This document shows positions 35,662 to 44,620 of a DNA stretch of 64,000 nucleotides, in pieces. Each line of letters opens with the position of its first letter. The stretch's first letter is position 1. The notes under the pieces are model-generated. The model saw nothing but the letters and a program-made list of their open reading frames with translations. It did not search any database and had not been told where the DNA came from. This DNA is from Paenibacillus hemerocallicola. Lineage in GTDB: Bacteria; Bacillota; Bacilli; Paenibacillales; NBRC-103111. The stretch covers positions 1-64,000 of the forward strand of contig NZ_VDCQ01000009.1 in assembly GCF_006265175.1 (NCBI RefSeq). The letters run 5' to 3'. The position numbers and the translations under genes were made by a program.

Positions 35662-35691
35662 CGCTATTCGCTCCTTATGGACGCGCCGGCC

Positions 35692-36882
35692 TCAACCCGG
35701 CAGCGCCAGCTTGCCCATGATTGTCGGAACGGGAGCACCCGTGGCCGACGGCAAATTGTTCGGTATGCCGAACAGGAAGTTGTTCGCGAATATCGCGAAC
35801 GCTACCGCTTCCTTGGCGTCGCTCGAGATGCCGAGCTTATCCGATGTCGTGACCGTCAGCCCCGGATGCAGCTCGGCGATCATGGCCAAAAGCGTGCGGT
35901 TATGGGCCCCGCCTCCGGAGACGATTACCTCCTCCACAGGCATAACCGGGAGCACGAACTCGCGGTAGCTCTGCGAGATCGAATGAGCCGTGAACGCCGT
36001 AAACGTCGCCACGATATCCGCGTCGGACAACCCCTTGTCCCGCATCCGTCCGATCCATTGGTGCGCATACGCTTTGCCGAATACTTCGCGGCCCGTCGTT
36101 TTCGGAGGCTGCATCGCAAAGTACGGATGGCTCATCATCTCGGCCACGACCGCTTCGTCCGCGTCGCCCTGCGCCGCCCACTCTCCGCCGGCATCGTAGC
36201 TTTTCGCGCCGCCCGACAGCGTATGGACGGCCTGATCGATCAGCATGTTCCCCGGTCCGGTATCGAAAGCGACGATTTGCTCGGGCAATCCGCCGGCAGG
36301 AATCGCCGCGCAGTTTCCGATGCCGCCGATATTTTGCAAAATCCGGCCCTTCTTCTCGTCGCGGAACAGGATAAAGTCGGCGTAAGGCACGAGCGGCGCG
36401 CCTTGTCCGCCGACAGCCATGTCGGCCGTCCGGTAATCGCCGACGACCGGCTTGCCCGTCCGCTTGGCAATGACGGATATATCCCCGATCTGCAGCGTCG
36501 AGCGCACCATCGACCAATCGTGCTCGTCGGCGACCGGGATATGCCAGATCGTCTGCCCGTGCGAGCTGACCAGATCGATGTCGGTCATCGTCAGTCCGGC
36601 CTCCTTCGCCGCCCGCTCCGCCGCATCCGCGAATACGTCCGCGATGTAGAAGTTCATGCCGCATACTTTGGCTACGTCCGAATGATCGACGCTGCACAGC
36701 TCCTTCAGCTTCTCGCGCAGCTTGTCGTCGTACGGAACCGTCGTATAGCCGACCAATTCCGCCTTCGTGTCCGGCCCGTTCCCTTCCACTCTGACGATAG
36801 CCGCATCGACGCCGTCCAGCGAAGTGCCGGACATCAGGCCGATAATGAGCCGGCTCGACTTGTTAACCAGATTTGCAATCAT
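35692..36882 (-). CDS. anmK: anhydro-N-acetylmuramic acid kinase
   Basis: 396 residues. AnmK opens 1,6-anhydro-MurNAc and phosphorylates it to MurNAc-6-phosphate with ATP. Diagnostic: G-L-M-S-G-T-S-L-D-G-V-D near the start, S-S-H-G-Q-T-I-W-H, D-T-G-P-G-N-M-L-I-D and S-G-G-G-A-H-N. Its start overlaps the nagZ stop by four bases (translational coupling). The product feeds MurQ encoded 10 kb away. Confidence 0.93.
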   Translation of the reverse strand: MIANLVNKSSRLIIGLMSGTSLDGVDAAIVRVEGNGPDTKAELVGYTTVPYDDKLREKLKELCSVDHSDVAKVCGMNFYIADVFADAAERAAKEAGLTMTDIDLVSSHGQTIWHIPVADEHDWSMVRSTLQIGDISVIAKRTGKPVVGDYRTADMAVGGQGAPLVPYADFILFRDEKKGRILQNIGGIGNCAAIPAGGLPEQIVAFDTGPGNMLIDQAVHTLSGGAKSYDAGGEWAAQGDADEAVVAEMMSHPYFAMQPPKTTGREVFGKAYAHQWIGRMRDKGLSDADIVATFTAFTAHSISQSYREFVLPVMPVEEVIVSGGGAHNRTLLAMIAELHPGLTVTTSDKLGISSDAKEAVAFAIFANNFLFGIPNNLPSATGAPVPTIMGKLALPG

Positions 36883-38558
36883 TGGAATGTCCCTCCCCAG
36901 CCTACCGGATAATCCGGATGGATCGTAACCGGCGTGCGCCCCTTGGCCCCGATGACTCCGGTCAGCACTTTCGCGGCAGACTGCAGCGCGAGCGGCCGCG
37001 ATTCATAAGTCGCCAAATAGGCGGAAACGTCCGGAAACGCCTTAATGTCATACGGATTGCGCAAAGCTACGACGACCGGCGTAACACCCGCATCCAGAAT
37101 GGCGCGGACGAGCGCCGATTGATCCGGACGAAAGGAAGCGTTATACGTACCGATGACGACTTGCCGAAAACCGCCCTGGACGGCAAGCCGGATCAGCTCC
37201 TCCGCATTCGCCCCGACCTGGTCCAAAGCGACGGTACGCTCCTCCACCTCGACGCCGTGCGCCGCAATCGCTTGGCCGAGCGTGACCGGCAGGTCGACCG
37301 ACTCGTCGACCTCCGACACCGCTACCGCCTGGACGCCGATCACGAGCGTGCGCTCGCGGCGAAGCGGCAGCGTCCCCGCATCGGCCTTGACTAGCGTGAC
37401 GCTCGCTTCGCTGATGCGGCGCGCCGTCTCGCGATGCTCGCGGCTGCCGACGCTGCGGAACGCTTCGCCCGCGTAATACGCCTCGTCCGCGGCCGTCGTC
37501 ACCGCGTCGGCCGTCACGCCGCGCTTGCGCTTCATCGCCAGCAGCCGCTCCACCGACTCGTCGATGCGCGCCTCGCTCAGCCGGCCCGACTCGACCGCCG
37601 CGACCAGCGCTTCGATCGCCTCCTCCTGCAAATCGTGGCGGTGGCTGATCAGCACGCAGTCTGCTCCCGCCTCCACCGCGAGGACCGCGGCGGCGACCGT
37701 CCCGTAATGATCGGCGATCGCCTTCATTTCCATGCAGTCGGTCATAATGACGCCGTCGAAGCCGAGCTCCTCGCGAAGCAAGCCGGTAAGCACGTTGCGC
37801 GACAGCGTCACCGGACGTTTCTCCGTCTCGAAGGAAGGAAAATAAATGTGCGACGACATGATCGCATCAATTCCCTCTTCGATCGCCCGCACAAACGGCG
37901 CCAGCTCGATCCCGTAGATTCGCTCGCGGCCGTGCGCGATGGTCGGCAAATCCAGGTGGGAGTCCACATCGGTATCGCCGTGACCGGGAAAATGCTTGGC
38001 CGTAGCCGTCACGCCGGCTTCCTGCAAGCCCCGTATCGCCCGTACGCCGTATTCACCCACCAGCTCCGGCGACTCGCCATAGGAGCGGACCCCGATGACC
38101 GGATTGCCCGGGTTGACGTTGACGTCCAGCACCGGGGCATAATTCAAGTTGATGCCGAGCGCCCGCAGCTCCTCTCCGGTGACGCGGGCCGCTTCATAAG
38201 CCGCCTGCGGCTCGCCGCCGGCCGCGATCGCCATATTGCCGGGCATCAGCGCGACGCCATCGGTCAGACGCGCCACCATGCCGCCCTCCTGATCGATCGC
38301 GATCGTCAGCGGCGGCACGCCCGCTTCCAGCGCGATCCGCTGAAACTCGGCGTTCATCGCCGCCACCTGGCGGACGTCCCGCACATTGCGGGCGAACAAA
38401 ATGACGCCGCCGATATGGCGCTCCCGGATGAGCCGCGCGATGTCCTCGCCCGGCTCGTAACCGTGGAAGCCGCAATGGAGCATTTGCCCGATTTTGTGCC
38501 GCAAAGTCATGGCGGACAAGTCCGCACGAGATTCTTTTACGTTGCTGCTGTTCAACAC
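36879..38558 (-). CDS. nagZ: glycoside hydrolase family 3 beta-N-acetylglucosaminidase
   Basis: 559 residues from GTG 38558 (GGGGGAGGA before it). NagZ-type GH3: catalytic loop K-H-F-P-G-H-G-D-T-D-V-D-S-H at 188-201, nucleophile Asp274 in I-M-T-D-C-M-E-M, then a second alpha/beta domain as in Bacillus NagZ. It releases GlcNAc from GlcNAc-MurNAc fragments. Unlike B. subtilis NagZ, no signal peptide precedes the catalytic domain, so it should act in the cytoplasm. Confidence 0.92.
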   Translation of the reverse strand: MLNSSNVKESRADLSAMTLRHKIGQMLHCGFHGYEPGEDIARLIRERHIGGVILFARNVRDVRQVAAMNAEFQRIALEAGVPPLTIAIDQEGGMVARLTDGVALMPGNMAIAAGGEPQAAYEAARVTGEELRALGINLNYAPVLDVNVNPGNPVIGVRSYGESPELVGEYGVRAIRGLQEAGVTATAKHFPGHGDTDVDSHLDLPTIAHGRERIYGIELAPFVRAIEEGIDAIMSSHIYFPSFETEKRPVTLSRNVLTGLLREELGFDGVIMTDCMEMKAIADHYGTVAAAVLAVEAGADCVLISHRHDLQEEAIEALVAAVESGRLSEARIDESVERLLAMKRKRGVTADAVTTAADEAYYAGEAFRSVGSREHRETARRISEASVTLVKADAGTLPLRRERTLVIGVQAVAVSEVDESVDLPVTLGQAIAAHGVEVEERTVALDQVGANAEELIRLAVQGGFRQVVIGTYNASFRPDQSALVRAILDAGVTPVVVALRNPYDIKAFPDVSAYLATYESRPLALQSAAKVLTGVIGAKGRTPVTIHPDYPVGWGGTFQ

Positions 38559-38585
38559 GCGAGTCCTCCCCCAGTCAGACGAATG

Positions 38586-39773
38586 TTAGTCATACAACAA
38601 AAAAGGCTCCCGCTCGCGCCGCCAGTCGTCGGCGTCCTTGCTCCATAGCTCCACGATCCGTTCCGTCTCGACTGCGTCGCGCACCTTCGTACGCACCAGG
38701 TCGCTCCCGGTCAAATAGTCGATAAAATGCTTCCGGCCTTCCTTGAAAGGAGGAATCCACTCGAATCGATCCGGGGCAAGCTTGCTTGCCAGATGAACGA
38801 GCCGAAGTCCGGTCTCGACGGAACGGAACGTCCGTTTATCGGTCACATACAATTGGACGCCGCTGCAAAACTGTCCCTGATGCTTGGAAAAAGCCGGCGT
38901 AAAGTAGACCGGTTGAAAATGGACGCCTGGCAAACGGAGCCCGTTCATCTCCCGGGCCAGCAATTCGCCGTCCATCCAAGGGGCGCCGATCATCTCGAAC
39001 GGCCGCGTCGTCCCCCGTCCTTCGGATAAGTTCGTTCCTTCGAACATGCACGTGCCCGGATAGACGCGGCACGAATCCAGCGTCGGCGTATTCGGGGAGG
39101 TCATGACCCACGGCAAGCCCGTCTCGTCAAATTCCATCGACCTCCGCCAGCCTTGCAGCCGGACAACCTTCAGATCGCATTTGCGCTCCAGCCGGTCGTT
39201 CATATATACCGCGAATTCCCCGATCGTCATGCCGGTCCTGAACGGAATCGGTGCGATCCCTACAAACGATTCGAAGCAGGGAACAAGCTTTCCCCCCTCG
39301 CAACAAAAACCGCCGAACGGATTCGGGCGGTCCAAAATGATCAAGGTTTTGCCGGAAAGCGCGCACGCCTCCATGACGTACGCAAGCGTCGCCAAATAAG
39401 TAAAAAACCGGACGCCGATATCCTGAATATCGAACAAGACGACGTCGACATGCTCGAGCATCGCCTCCGTCGGCTTCTTCGTCTCGCCGTACAGGCTGAA
39501 CACCGGAATGCCCAAGCGGGGATCCGTTTCATCCCCAAATAACACGCCGGCCTGCCTCTCGCCGCGAATGCCATGTTCGCAGGCGAACAACGCCGCCAGC
39601 TGGGCGTCCTTCATTTCGGCGCAGCCGTCGACGGTCGATTGGAAACGGCTGTTGATGGCAGCCGCGCACGTAACCAGACCGACGCGCGCTCCGGCGAATA
39701 CCGTTTTGGCCGCTTCGTTCAGCTGGTCGGCTCCCGTCCGGACGTTCGGGCTTGCCCATACCTGGTTTCCCAT
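38586..39773 (-). CDS. namZ: exo-beta-N-acetylmuramidase NamZ (DUF1343)
   Basis: 395 residues. DUF1343/NamZ family: A-R-V-G-L-V-T, F-A-C-E-H-G-I-R-G, I-P-V-F-S-L-Y-G, V-V-L-F-D-I-Q-D-I-G-V-R-F and L-D-R-P-N-P-F-G-G. NamZ removes MurNAc from the non-reducing end of peptidoglycan fragments. The N-terminus (M-G-N-Q-V-W-A-S-P) has no hydrophobic signal, so it looks cytoplasmic, while the B. subtilis enzyme is secreted. AAGGA precedes the ATG. First gene of the namZ-nagZ-anmK-amiE unit. Confidence 0.92.
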   Translation of the reverse strand: MGNQVWASPNVRTGADQLNEAAKTVFAGARVGLVTCAAAINSRFQSTVDGCAEMKDAQLAALFACEHGIRGERQAGVLFGDETDPRLGIPVFSLYGETKKPTEAMLEHVDVVLFDIQDIGVRFFTYLATLAYVMEACALSGKTLIILDRPNPFGGFCCEGGKLVPCFESFVGIAPIPFRTGMTIGEFAVYMNDRLERKCDLKVVRLQGWRRSMEFDETGLPWVMTSPNTPTLDSCRVYPGTCMFEGTNLSEGRGTTRPFEMIGAPWMDGELLAREMNGLRLPGVHFQPVYFTPAFSKHQGQFCSGVQLYVTDKRTFRSVETGLRLVHLASKLAPDRFEWIPPFKEGRKHFIDYLTGSDLVRTKVRDAVETERIVELWSKDADDWRREREPFLLYD

Positions 39774-40018
39774 ATTCCCACGTCCTTATCCAATAATGGT
39801 GCCCGTTCGTTCGAGGCCGTTTAGGTCGTCCACTCTTCCTATTACGTCCATACTTCGGGGTCTGGCGGATTAGGAGCTGCAAACTGGCGCAACAAGGACA
39901 TACCGGAAGTCATCGTGCCCTCGCAAAAAAAATTACGATCGTTCGCGTACAGGAGTGCATGTACCGCATGATCGGGAAAGGGTGCTGCCTCTGCCTTGCG
40001 GGACCGCGAATCCAACAA

Positions 40019-40206
40019 ATAGCGGAACAGGCGTATGCTATTGACCCGAATACCCGGCTCGACAGCAAAATAACGGAAAACGGTTCCTCTATTCCGCTTG
40101 TTCACGAACATTTTTACCCCGAAAGATCAGGATAACGGAAGCCTGTTCCTTTATCTTCAAACGTATGACGGAATTCGGCGACCATAACGGAATATAGTTC
40201 CTCTAT
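40019..40206. repeat. composite palindrome array, copy 2 (four palindromes)
   Basis: Four 23-bp palindromes of the ATAACGGAA-N5-TTCCNNTAT type start at 40019, 40070, 40132 and 40184 (spacings 51, 62, 52). The spacers are unrelated in sequence to those of the other copies. Sits between the namZ unit and the membrane-protein gene. Confidence 0.88.
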
Positions 40207-40560
40207 GATTGGCAGCACGTGGCCCCCGTTCAACAAGGGGCCTCCAGATTCTATGCGGATTGTGCAGTTATAGAAAAAGTAGCGGAAGCAAACGTTCCGC
40301 GAAAATTATTGCGATCAATAGGCATCGATTCGCAGACGGAATGCTTTAAACGATTCCGGAGCGGGAGGCTCCGGCACGCTCCAGCCTTGGGCGATCGATT
40401 CGTACGTTCGATCTACTTGCATGCATCTGTACCGCAATTTCCGGCTCAGCCGCACTGACACACCACCACACGAACCCTCTCGAGCCCTTATGATCCGAAT
40501 GCCCGCCCGTACCTGGCGCTTATTCGGCCCCTATGCCCGCACGTTCCGCCTCCGCCTCCG
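40207..40560. other. gene-free stretch
   Basis: No supported gene, RNA or repeat was seen here. Possible reading frames are short and lack ribosome binding sites. Confidence 0.6.
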
Positions 40561-41289
40561 TTACCGCCCCATCGCGGATACCGCTTCAAGCCGGTCGGCC
40601 GGCCGCGTTCCCGCCGCTTTCTCCTTCGTACCGTCCTCGTCGTTTTCTTCCTCCGGCTTCGCGAACAAGTTCGCCGTCACCAAATTCGAATAAATGCCGT
40701 ACATGCCGAGGAACAGGCAGCCGAAGCCTACGATCGTCACGCCGAGCAGCACGGTCAGGCTGAGCAGTTGGATAAACGCGCCGATCGTGTAGCCCGGATG
40801 AGCCAGGAACAGCTTGACGCTCCGGCCCATGGCCGCGAATACGCCCGCCCCTTCCTGTACGATCAGCGGAAGCGTATAAATTTGCGATACGAACACCATC
40901 GCCACGAAATACGTTTGGAATACGGCAAGAGCAAAATAGAGCATACCGGATTTGCCTCCGTAATACCACCAAGTGGATACGATGATGAGAATGAACAGCG
41001 AGCACACGAAAGCGAACGCGAGCGACGGGAGCAAAAATTTCCACGCCCCCGCAAACATCGCCGATACTTTCGCCCTTTCGCCCTTCATCATCCGGTGTGT
41101 GGCATGCAGCGCCCCGGCGCAAAGCGGGACGAAGATGAACGGCAGCAAAAACAACGAGATGCCGACCGGCAATAAAAAGACGAACGGAACAAGCACAAGC
41201 GCTCCCGCGATGCTGAGCAGCGCTACCGGGATAATGTCCTGAAACACCCTTTTGGCCGATTGGACGACAATGACGCTTAATTTGCGCAT
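40561..41289 (-). CDS. multi-pass membrane protein (DUF624/YesL-like)
   Basis: 242 residues with about five or six hydrophobic helices (around 20-45, 48-60, 85-110, 118-140, 175-210) and a charged cytoplasmic tail (K-P-E-E-E-N-D-E-D-G). Proteins of this size and pattern (DUF624, YesL) often accompany family-1 sugar ABC importers, with unknown function. It is 140 bp after the ATPase gene and in the same direction. The DUF624 link is by general resemblance only. Confidence 0.6.
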   Translation of the reverse strand: MRKLSVIVVQSAKRVFQDIIPVALLSIAGALVLVPFVFLLPVGISLFLLPFIFVPLCAGALHATHRMMKGERAKVSAMFAGAWKFLLPSLAFAFVCSLFILIIVSTWWYYGGKSGMLYFALAVFQTYFVAMVFVSQIYTLPLIVQEGAGVFAAMGRSVKLFLAHPGYTIGAFIQLLSLTVLLGVTIVGFGCLFLGMYGIYSNLVTANLFAKPEEENDEDGTKEKAAGTRPADRLEAVSAMGR

Positions 41290-41428
41290 TTCGAATCTCC
41301 CTTCATTGCGCCGGTTCCTATACGAAAAGGGCCGGCTTGGAATCGTATCGTCAGCTTCATCGCAAGCGGAAGCCGCCCGGTCTTCGCAAATCCGCCGCGC
41401 CGGCGGAACGCGGCCTCTCTAGCAACGA

Positions 41429-42541
41429 TCAATAAACGATGCGCTCTTCGGTAGCCGGATCGAAGAAGTGCATTTTGTTGCGATCGAACACGAAATTCAT
41501 CATCTGGCCGATCCGCACATCCGTCTCCGGATTGACCCGGGCGGTAACCATACGCGCGCCGATCCGGAAGTAGAGCAGCGTCTCCGCGCCCAAATTTTCG
41601 ATAACCTGCACGCTCGTCTGCATCGAGTTCACTTTGGAAATGCTCATTTTCTCGGCGAAATCTTCGCCGTATATATTTTCCGGACGAATGCCCATAATAA
41701 CCTCTTTGCCTTCGTATGCTTTCAACGCTTTGATCATGTCCTCGCTCAGCTCGAACGCGGCGCCCTCTACGTGAGCTTTGCCGTTCGCGATGCGCGCATC
41801 CATGAAATTCATCGCCGGAGAGCCGATAAAGCCCGCGACGAACATGTTTTGCGGCTGATTGTACAGCACCGACGGCGAAGCGATCTGCTGCACGCGCCCT
41901 TTGTTCATGACGACGATCCGCTCGCCGAGCGTCATCGCCTCGACCTGGTCATGCGTAACGTATACGATCGTCGCGCCAAGCCGTTTATGCAGCTCGGCCA
42001 GCTCCACGCGCATCTGGATGCGCAGCTTCGCGTCCAGGTTGGACAGCGGCTCGTCGAACAGGAATACTTGCGGATCGCGCACGATAGCGCGCCCGACGGC
42101 GACGCGCTGACGCTGGCCGCCGCTCAATTCCCGCGGTCTGCGGTCGAGCATTTCGGACAGCCCGAGTATGTTCGAGGCGTCCATTACTTTTTTCTCGATT
42201 TCTTCCTTCGGACGCTTCAAGTTTTTCAGCCCGAACGACAAGTTTTCCTTGATCGTCATATGCGGATACAACGCGTAATCCTGGAACACCATCGCGATGT
42301 CCCGGTCTTTCGGGTGCAGCTGATTGACGATCCGGTCGCCGATTACGATATCGCCGCTCGACTGGCGCTCGAGACCCGCGATCATCCGCAGCGATGTCGT
42401 CTTGCCGCAGCCGGACGGACCTACGAAAACGACGAACTCTTTATCCTGAATGACGAAATTGGAGTCGGCTACGGCCGTAAACGTTCCCCGCTTCTCGTCG
42501 TGATATTCTTTAACTACATTTTTAAATTCGACTCGTGCCAT
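41429..42541 (-). CDS. ABC importer ATPase, MsmX/UgpC type
   Basis: 370 residues. Walker A G-P-S-G-C-G-K-T-T, signature L-S-G-G-Q-R-Q-R-V-A-V-G-R-A, Walker B V-F-L-F-D-E-P-L-S-N-L-D, switch H of Y-V-T-H-D-Q, and a C-terminal TOBE domain from about 240. Energises sugar importers; this class can serve several transporters at once, as MsmX does in B. subtilis, so it could also power the orphan SBPs of this window. GGAGGGAAAACGT precedes the ATG. Confidence 0.93.
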   Translation of the reverse strand: MARVEFKNVVKEYHDEKRGTFTAVADSNFVIQDKEFVVFVGPSGCGKTTSLRMIAGLERQSSGDIVIGDRIVNQLHPKDRDIAMVFQDYALYPHMTIKENLSFGLKNLKRPKEEIEKKVMDASNILGLSEMLDRRPRELSGGQRQRVAVGRAIVRDPQVFLFDEPLSNLDAKLRIQMRVELAELHKRLGATIVYVTHDQVEAMTLGERIVVMNKGRVQQIASPSVLYNQPQNMFVAGFIGSPAMNFMDARIANGKAHVEGAAFELSEDMIKALKAYEGKEVIMGIRPENIYGEDFAEKMSISKVNSMQTSVQVIENLGAETLLYFRIGARMVTARVNPETDVRIGQMMNFVFDRNKMHFFDPATEERIVY

Positions 42542-42615
42542 ACGTTTTCCCTCCTAAAAGTTTTGCGGCGAGCAAAACTGACTTCATAAGCCATGTTGAG
42601 CTTTGCGTACAAGCC

Positions 42616-43449
42616 TCAACCTTTGACCGCACCGATCGTAATGCCTTGCAGGAAATATCTTTGCAGCGAGAAAAACAATACCATCATCGGAAGCGCGCCG
42701 ATCGTGGCCCCGGCCATAATGGCTCCGTAATCCGTCGCCTCCGCGAAACGGAAGCTGGCAAGTCCGACTTGAATCGTACGCATTTGGTCCGTTTGCGTAA
42801 CGAGGAGAGGCCAGAAGAAATCGTTCCAATGCGCGACGAACGTGAAGATCGCCAGCACGGCCAAGCCGGGCTTTGCCATCGGCAAAATGATTTTCCGGAA
42901 AATGCCGAACTCGCTGCATGCGTCGATCCGCGCGGCATGAATAAGCGAAGTGGGCAGCGAAGACATGTACTGCTTCATCAAAAATATATTTCCTACCGTA
43001 ACGATGGACGGCAAGATGATCGCGGTATACGTATCGGCCAAATCGAATACGTTGATGACCAACACGTAGAGCGGAATTAGCGTGACTTGGGCCGGAATCA
43101 TCATCGTGGTCAGCAAGATCCAGAAGATCGAGTTGCGTCCCGGAAACTTGAGCTTCGCGAACGCATATCCGGACAGGGAAGCGAAGAACAGGTTGGTTAC
43201 GGTAATAACCGCGGATACGAACAACGAGTTGAACAGCCAGCGAAGCGCGTTGGTCTTCGTGAAAAAGCGTTCGTACGGAGCGATCGACCAAATGCTCGGC
43301 CACATTTGCGGCTTGAACGATGCCGACGATTGCGAATCCTGGAACGAACCGATTACCATCCAATAGAGCGGTACGATCGTAATGAGCACCCAGAGCATCA
43401 GAACGGCCGCCGCGATGCTTAAAAAGATAATCTTTGTCTGTTTGGACAC
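42616..43449 (-). CDS. carbohydrate ABC transporter permease (MalG-like)
   Basis: 277 residues from GTG 43449 (AAGGAGG 8 bases before). Six membrane helices and the EAA loop with A-A-R-I-D-A-C-S-E-F-G-I-F-R-K-I-I-L-P contacting the ATPase. Starts 14 bases after the first permease gene. Forms the channel together with that protein. Confidence 0.92.
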   Translation of the reverse strand: MSKQTKIIFLSIAAAVLMLWVLITIVPLYWMVIGSFQDSQSSASFKPQMWPSIWSIAPYERFFTKTNALRWLFNSLFVSAVITVTNLFFASLSGYAFAKLKFPGRNSIFWILLTTMMIPAQVTLIPLYVLVINVFDLADTYTAIILPSIVTVGNIFLMKQYMSSLPTSLIHAARIDACSEFGIFRKIILPMAKPGLAVLAIFTFVAHWNDFFWPLLVTQTDQMRTIQVGLASFRFAEATDYGAIMAGATIGALPMMVLFFSLQRYFLQGITIGAVKG

Positions 43450-43463
43450 AAGCGACAGCCTCC

Positions 43464-44393
43464 TTAATATTCGATGTCTGACGAGAAATATTTGAACTGG
43501 ATTACCGACACGACGATAATGAGCCCGGCGAGTACGAACGATTGCGCCGAAGCGAGCCCGAAGTCGTAAAAGACGAACGCCGATTGATATATCAAATAAG
43601 CGATTGTCGTCGTAGCGTAGTTCGGTCCGCCGGAAGTCATCAAGTATACGCTGATGAACACCTGGAATGACGTAATAACCCCGGTTACCATTAAGTACAG
43701 CGTAGTCGGCTTCAGCAAAGGCCACGTAATTTTGGAAAATTTCGCCCAGCCGCTGGCATGATCGATATCCGCCGCTTCATAGAGCGATTTCGGAATGCCG
43801 CCCATCGCCGCCAAGTATAAAATAATGCCGCTGCCGTGAGCGCCCAAATAGTTCATGAGCATCAGGGAGAACAGCGCTTTGTTCGACTGGCCGAGCCATA
43901 CGACCGGATCGAGACCGAAAAACCCGATCACGCGATTCATGAGACCGGAAGCGGTCGGATCGAAAATCGCCAGCCAAACGAGCGAAATCGTGACGCCGGA
44001 CGCTACCGCCGGCAAATACAGCGACGCCTTGAAAAACGTTTGCCACGAATTTTTCATCTGGAAAATGAAGAACGCCAGAATGAACGTGATGGCTATGTTG
44101 ACCGGCACCGTGCCGACCGTGAAAATGACGGTATTTTTGATCGATTTCCAAAAGATTTCGTCCTGGATCATATAGCTGTAGTTGTCGAGCCCGATCCATT
44201 TGGACTGCATGACGTTATACTTTTGGAAGCTCATCAGAAAGGCCGATATGACCGGATAAAACGTAAACACCAAAAACAGCAGCACCGGAGCCAATATGAA
44301 CAGGTAGGCCCAGCCGTAGTCTTTCCAAAACTGGACGAGCTTCGTGTTCGGCGCCTTCGGTCCCGGTATCGCTCCAACCGACTTGTTATTCAT
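43464..44393 (-). CDS. carbohydrate ABC transporter permease (MalF-like)
   Basis: 309 residues; six membrane helices, first at about 30-52 (L-F-I-L-A-P-V-L-L-F-L-V-F). EAA loop A-A-D-I-D-H-A-S-G-W-A-K-F-S-K-I-T-W-P. AAGGAGG lies 6 bases before ATG 44393. Follows the SBP gene after a 227-bp gap with a hairpin. Confidence 0.92.
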   Translation of the reverse strand: MNNKSVGAIPGPKAPNTKLVQFWKDYGWAYLFILAPVLLFLVFTFYPVISAFLMSFQKYNVMQSKWIGLDNYSYMIQDEIFWKSIKNTVIFTVGTVPVNIAITFILAFFIFQMKNSWQTFFKASLYLPAVASGVTISLVWLAIFDPTASGLMNRVIGFFGLDPVVWLGQSNKALFSLMLMNYLGAHGSGIILYLAAMGGIPKSLYEAADIDHASGWAKFSKITWPLLKPTTLYLMVTGVITSFQVFISVYLMTSGGPNYATTTIAYLIYQSAFVFYDFGLASAQSFVLAGLIIVVSVIQFKYFSSDIEY

Positions 44394-44567
44394 CACTGTC
44401 CTCCTTAACTAGTCCCCCGAAAGTGAAGTTAAGCTTCGAAGCCTATTCCTATTACTTTTGGGGGAGCCCCAAATACTAACCAAAAAGTGAAGCAATCCTT
44501 GCAGCTTAATCCCGCTTTTTGCCGGGGCCCCGTCTTTATCCCCGAGAATAGGTTCCCCGTTTATTAA

Positions 44568-44601
44568 GAAACGCCCCATATGCTTCCATATAGGGCGTTT
44601 C
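44568..44601 (-). terminator. hairpin between SBP and permease genes
   Basis: GAAACGCCC...GGGCGTTTC stem with an inner ATAT pair, 20 bases after the SBP stop. Probably a partial terminator or stabiliser that gives more SBP than permease mRNA. Confidence 0.6.
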
Positions 44602-44620
44602 GGTCACGCTCGTTTTGCGA

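Noticed and set aside
37434-38648. 404-codon frame on the plus strand opposite nagZ
   Set aside because: Composition artefact of codon use in nagZ; Arg/His-rich with no motifs.
40019-40206. CRISPR array
   Set aside because: Palindromes are spaced 51, 62 and 52 bp apart start to start, units are only 23 bp with variable centres, and there are no cas genes.
44397-44620. Missing gene between SBP and permease
   Set aside because: The 224-bp gap has stops in all frames and a hairpin; it looks like an mRNA-processing region.
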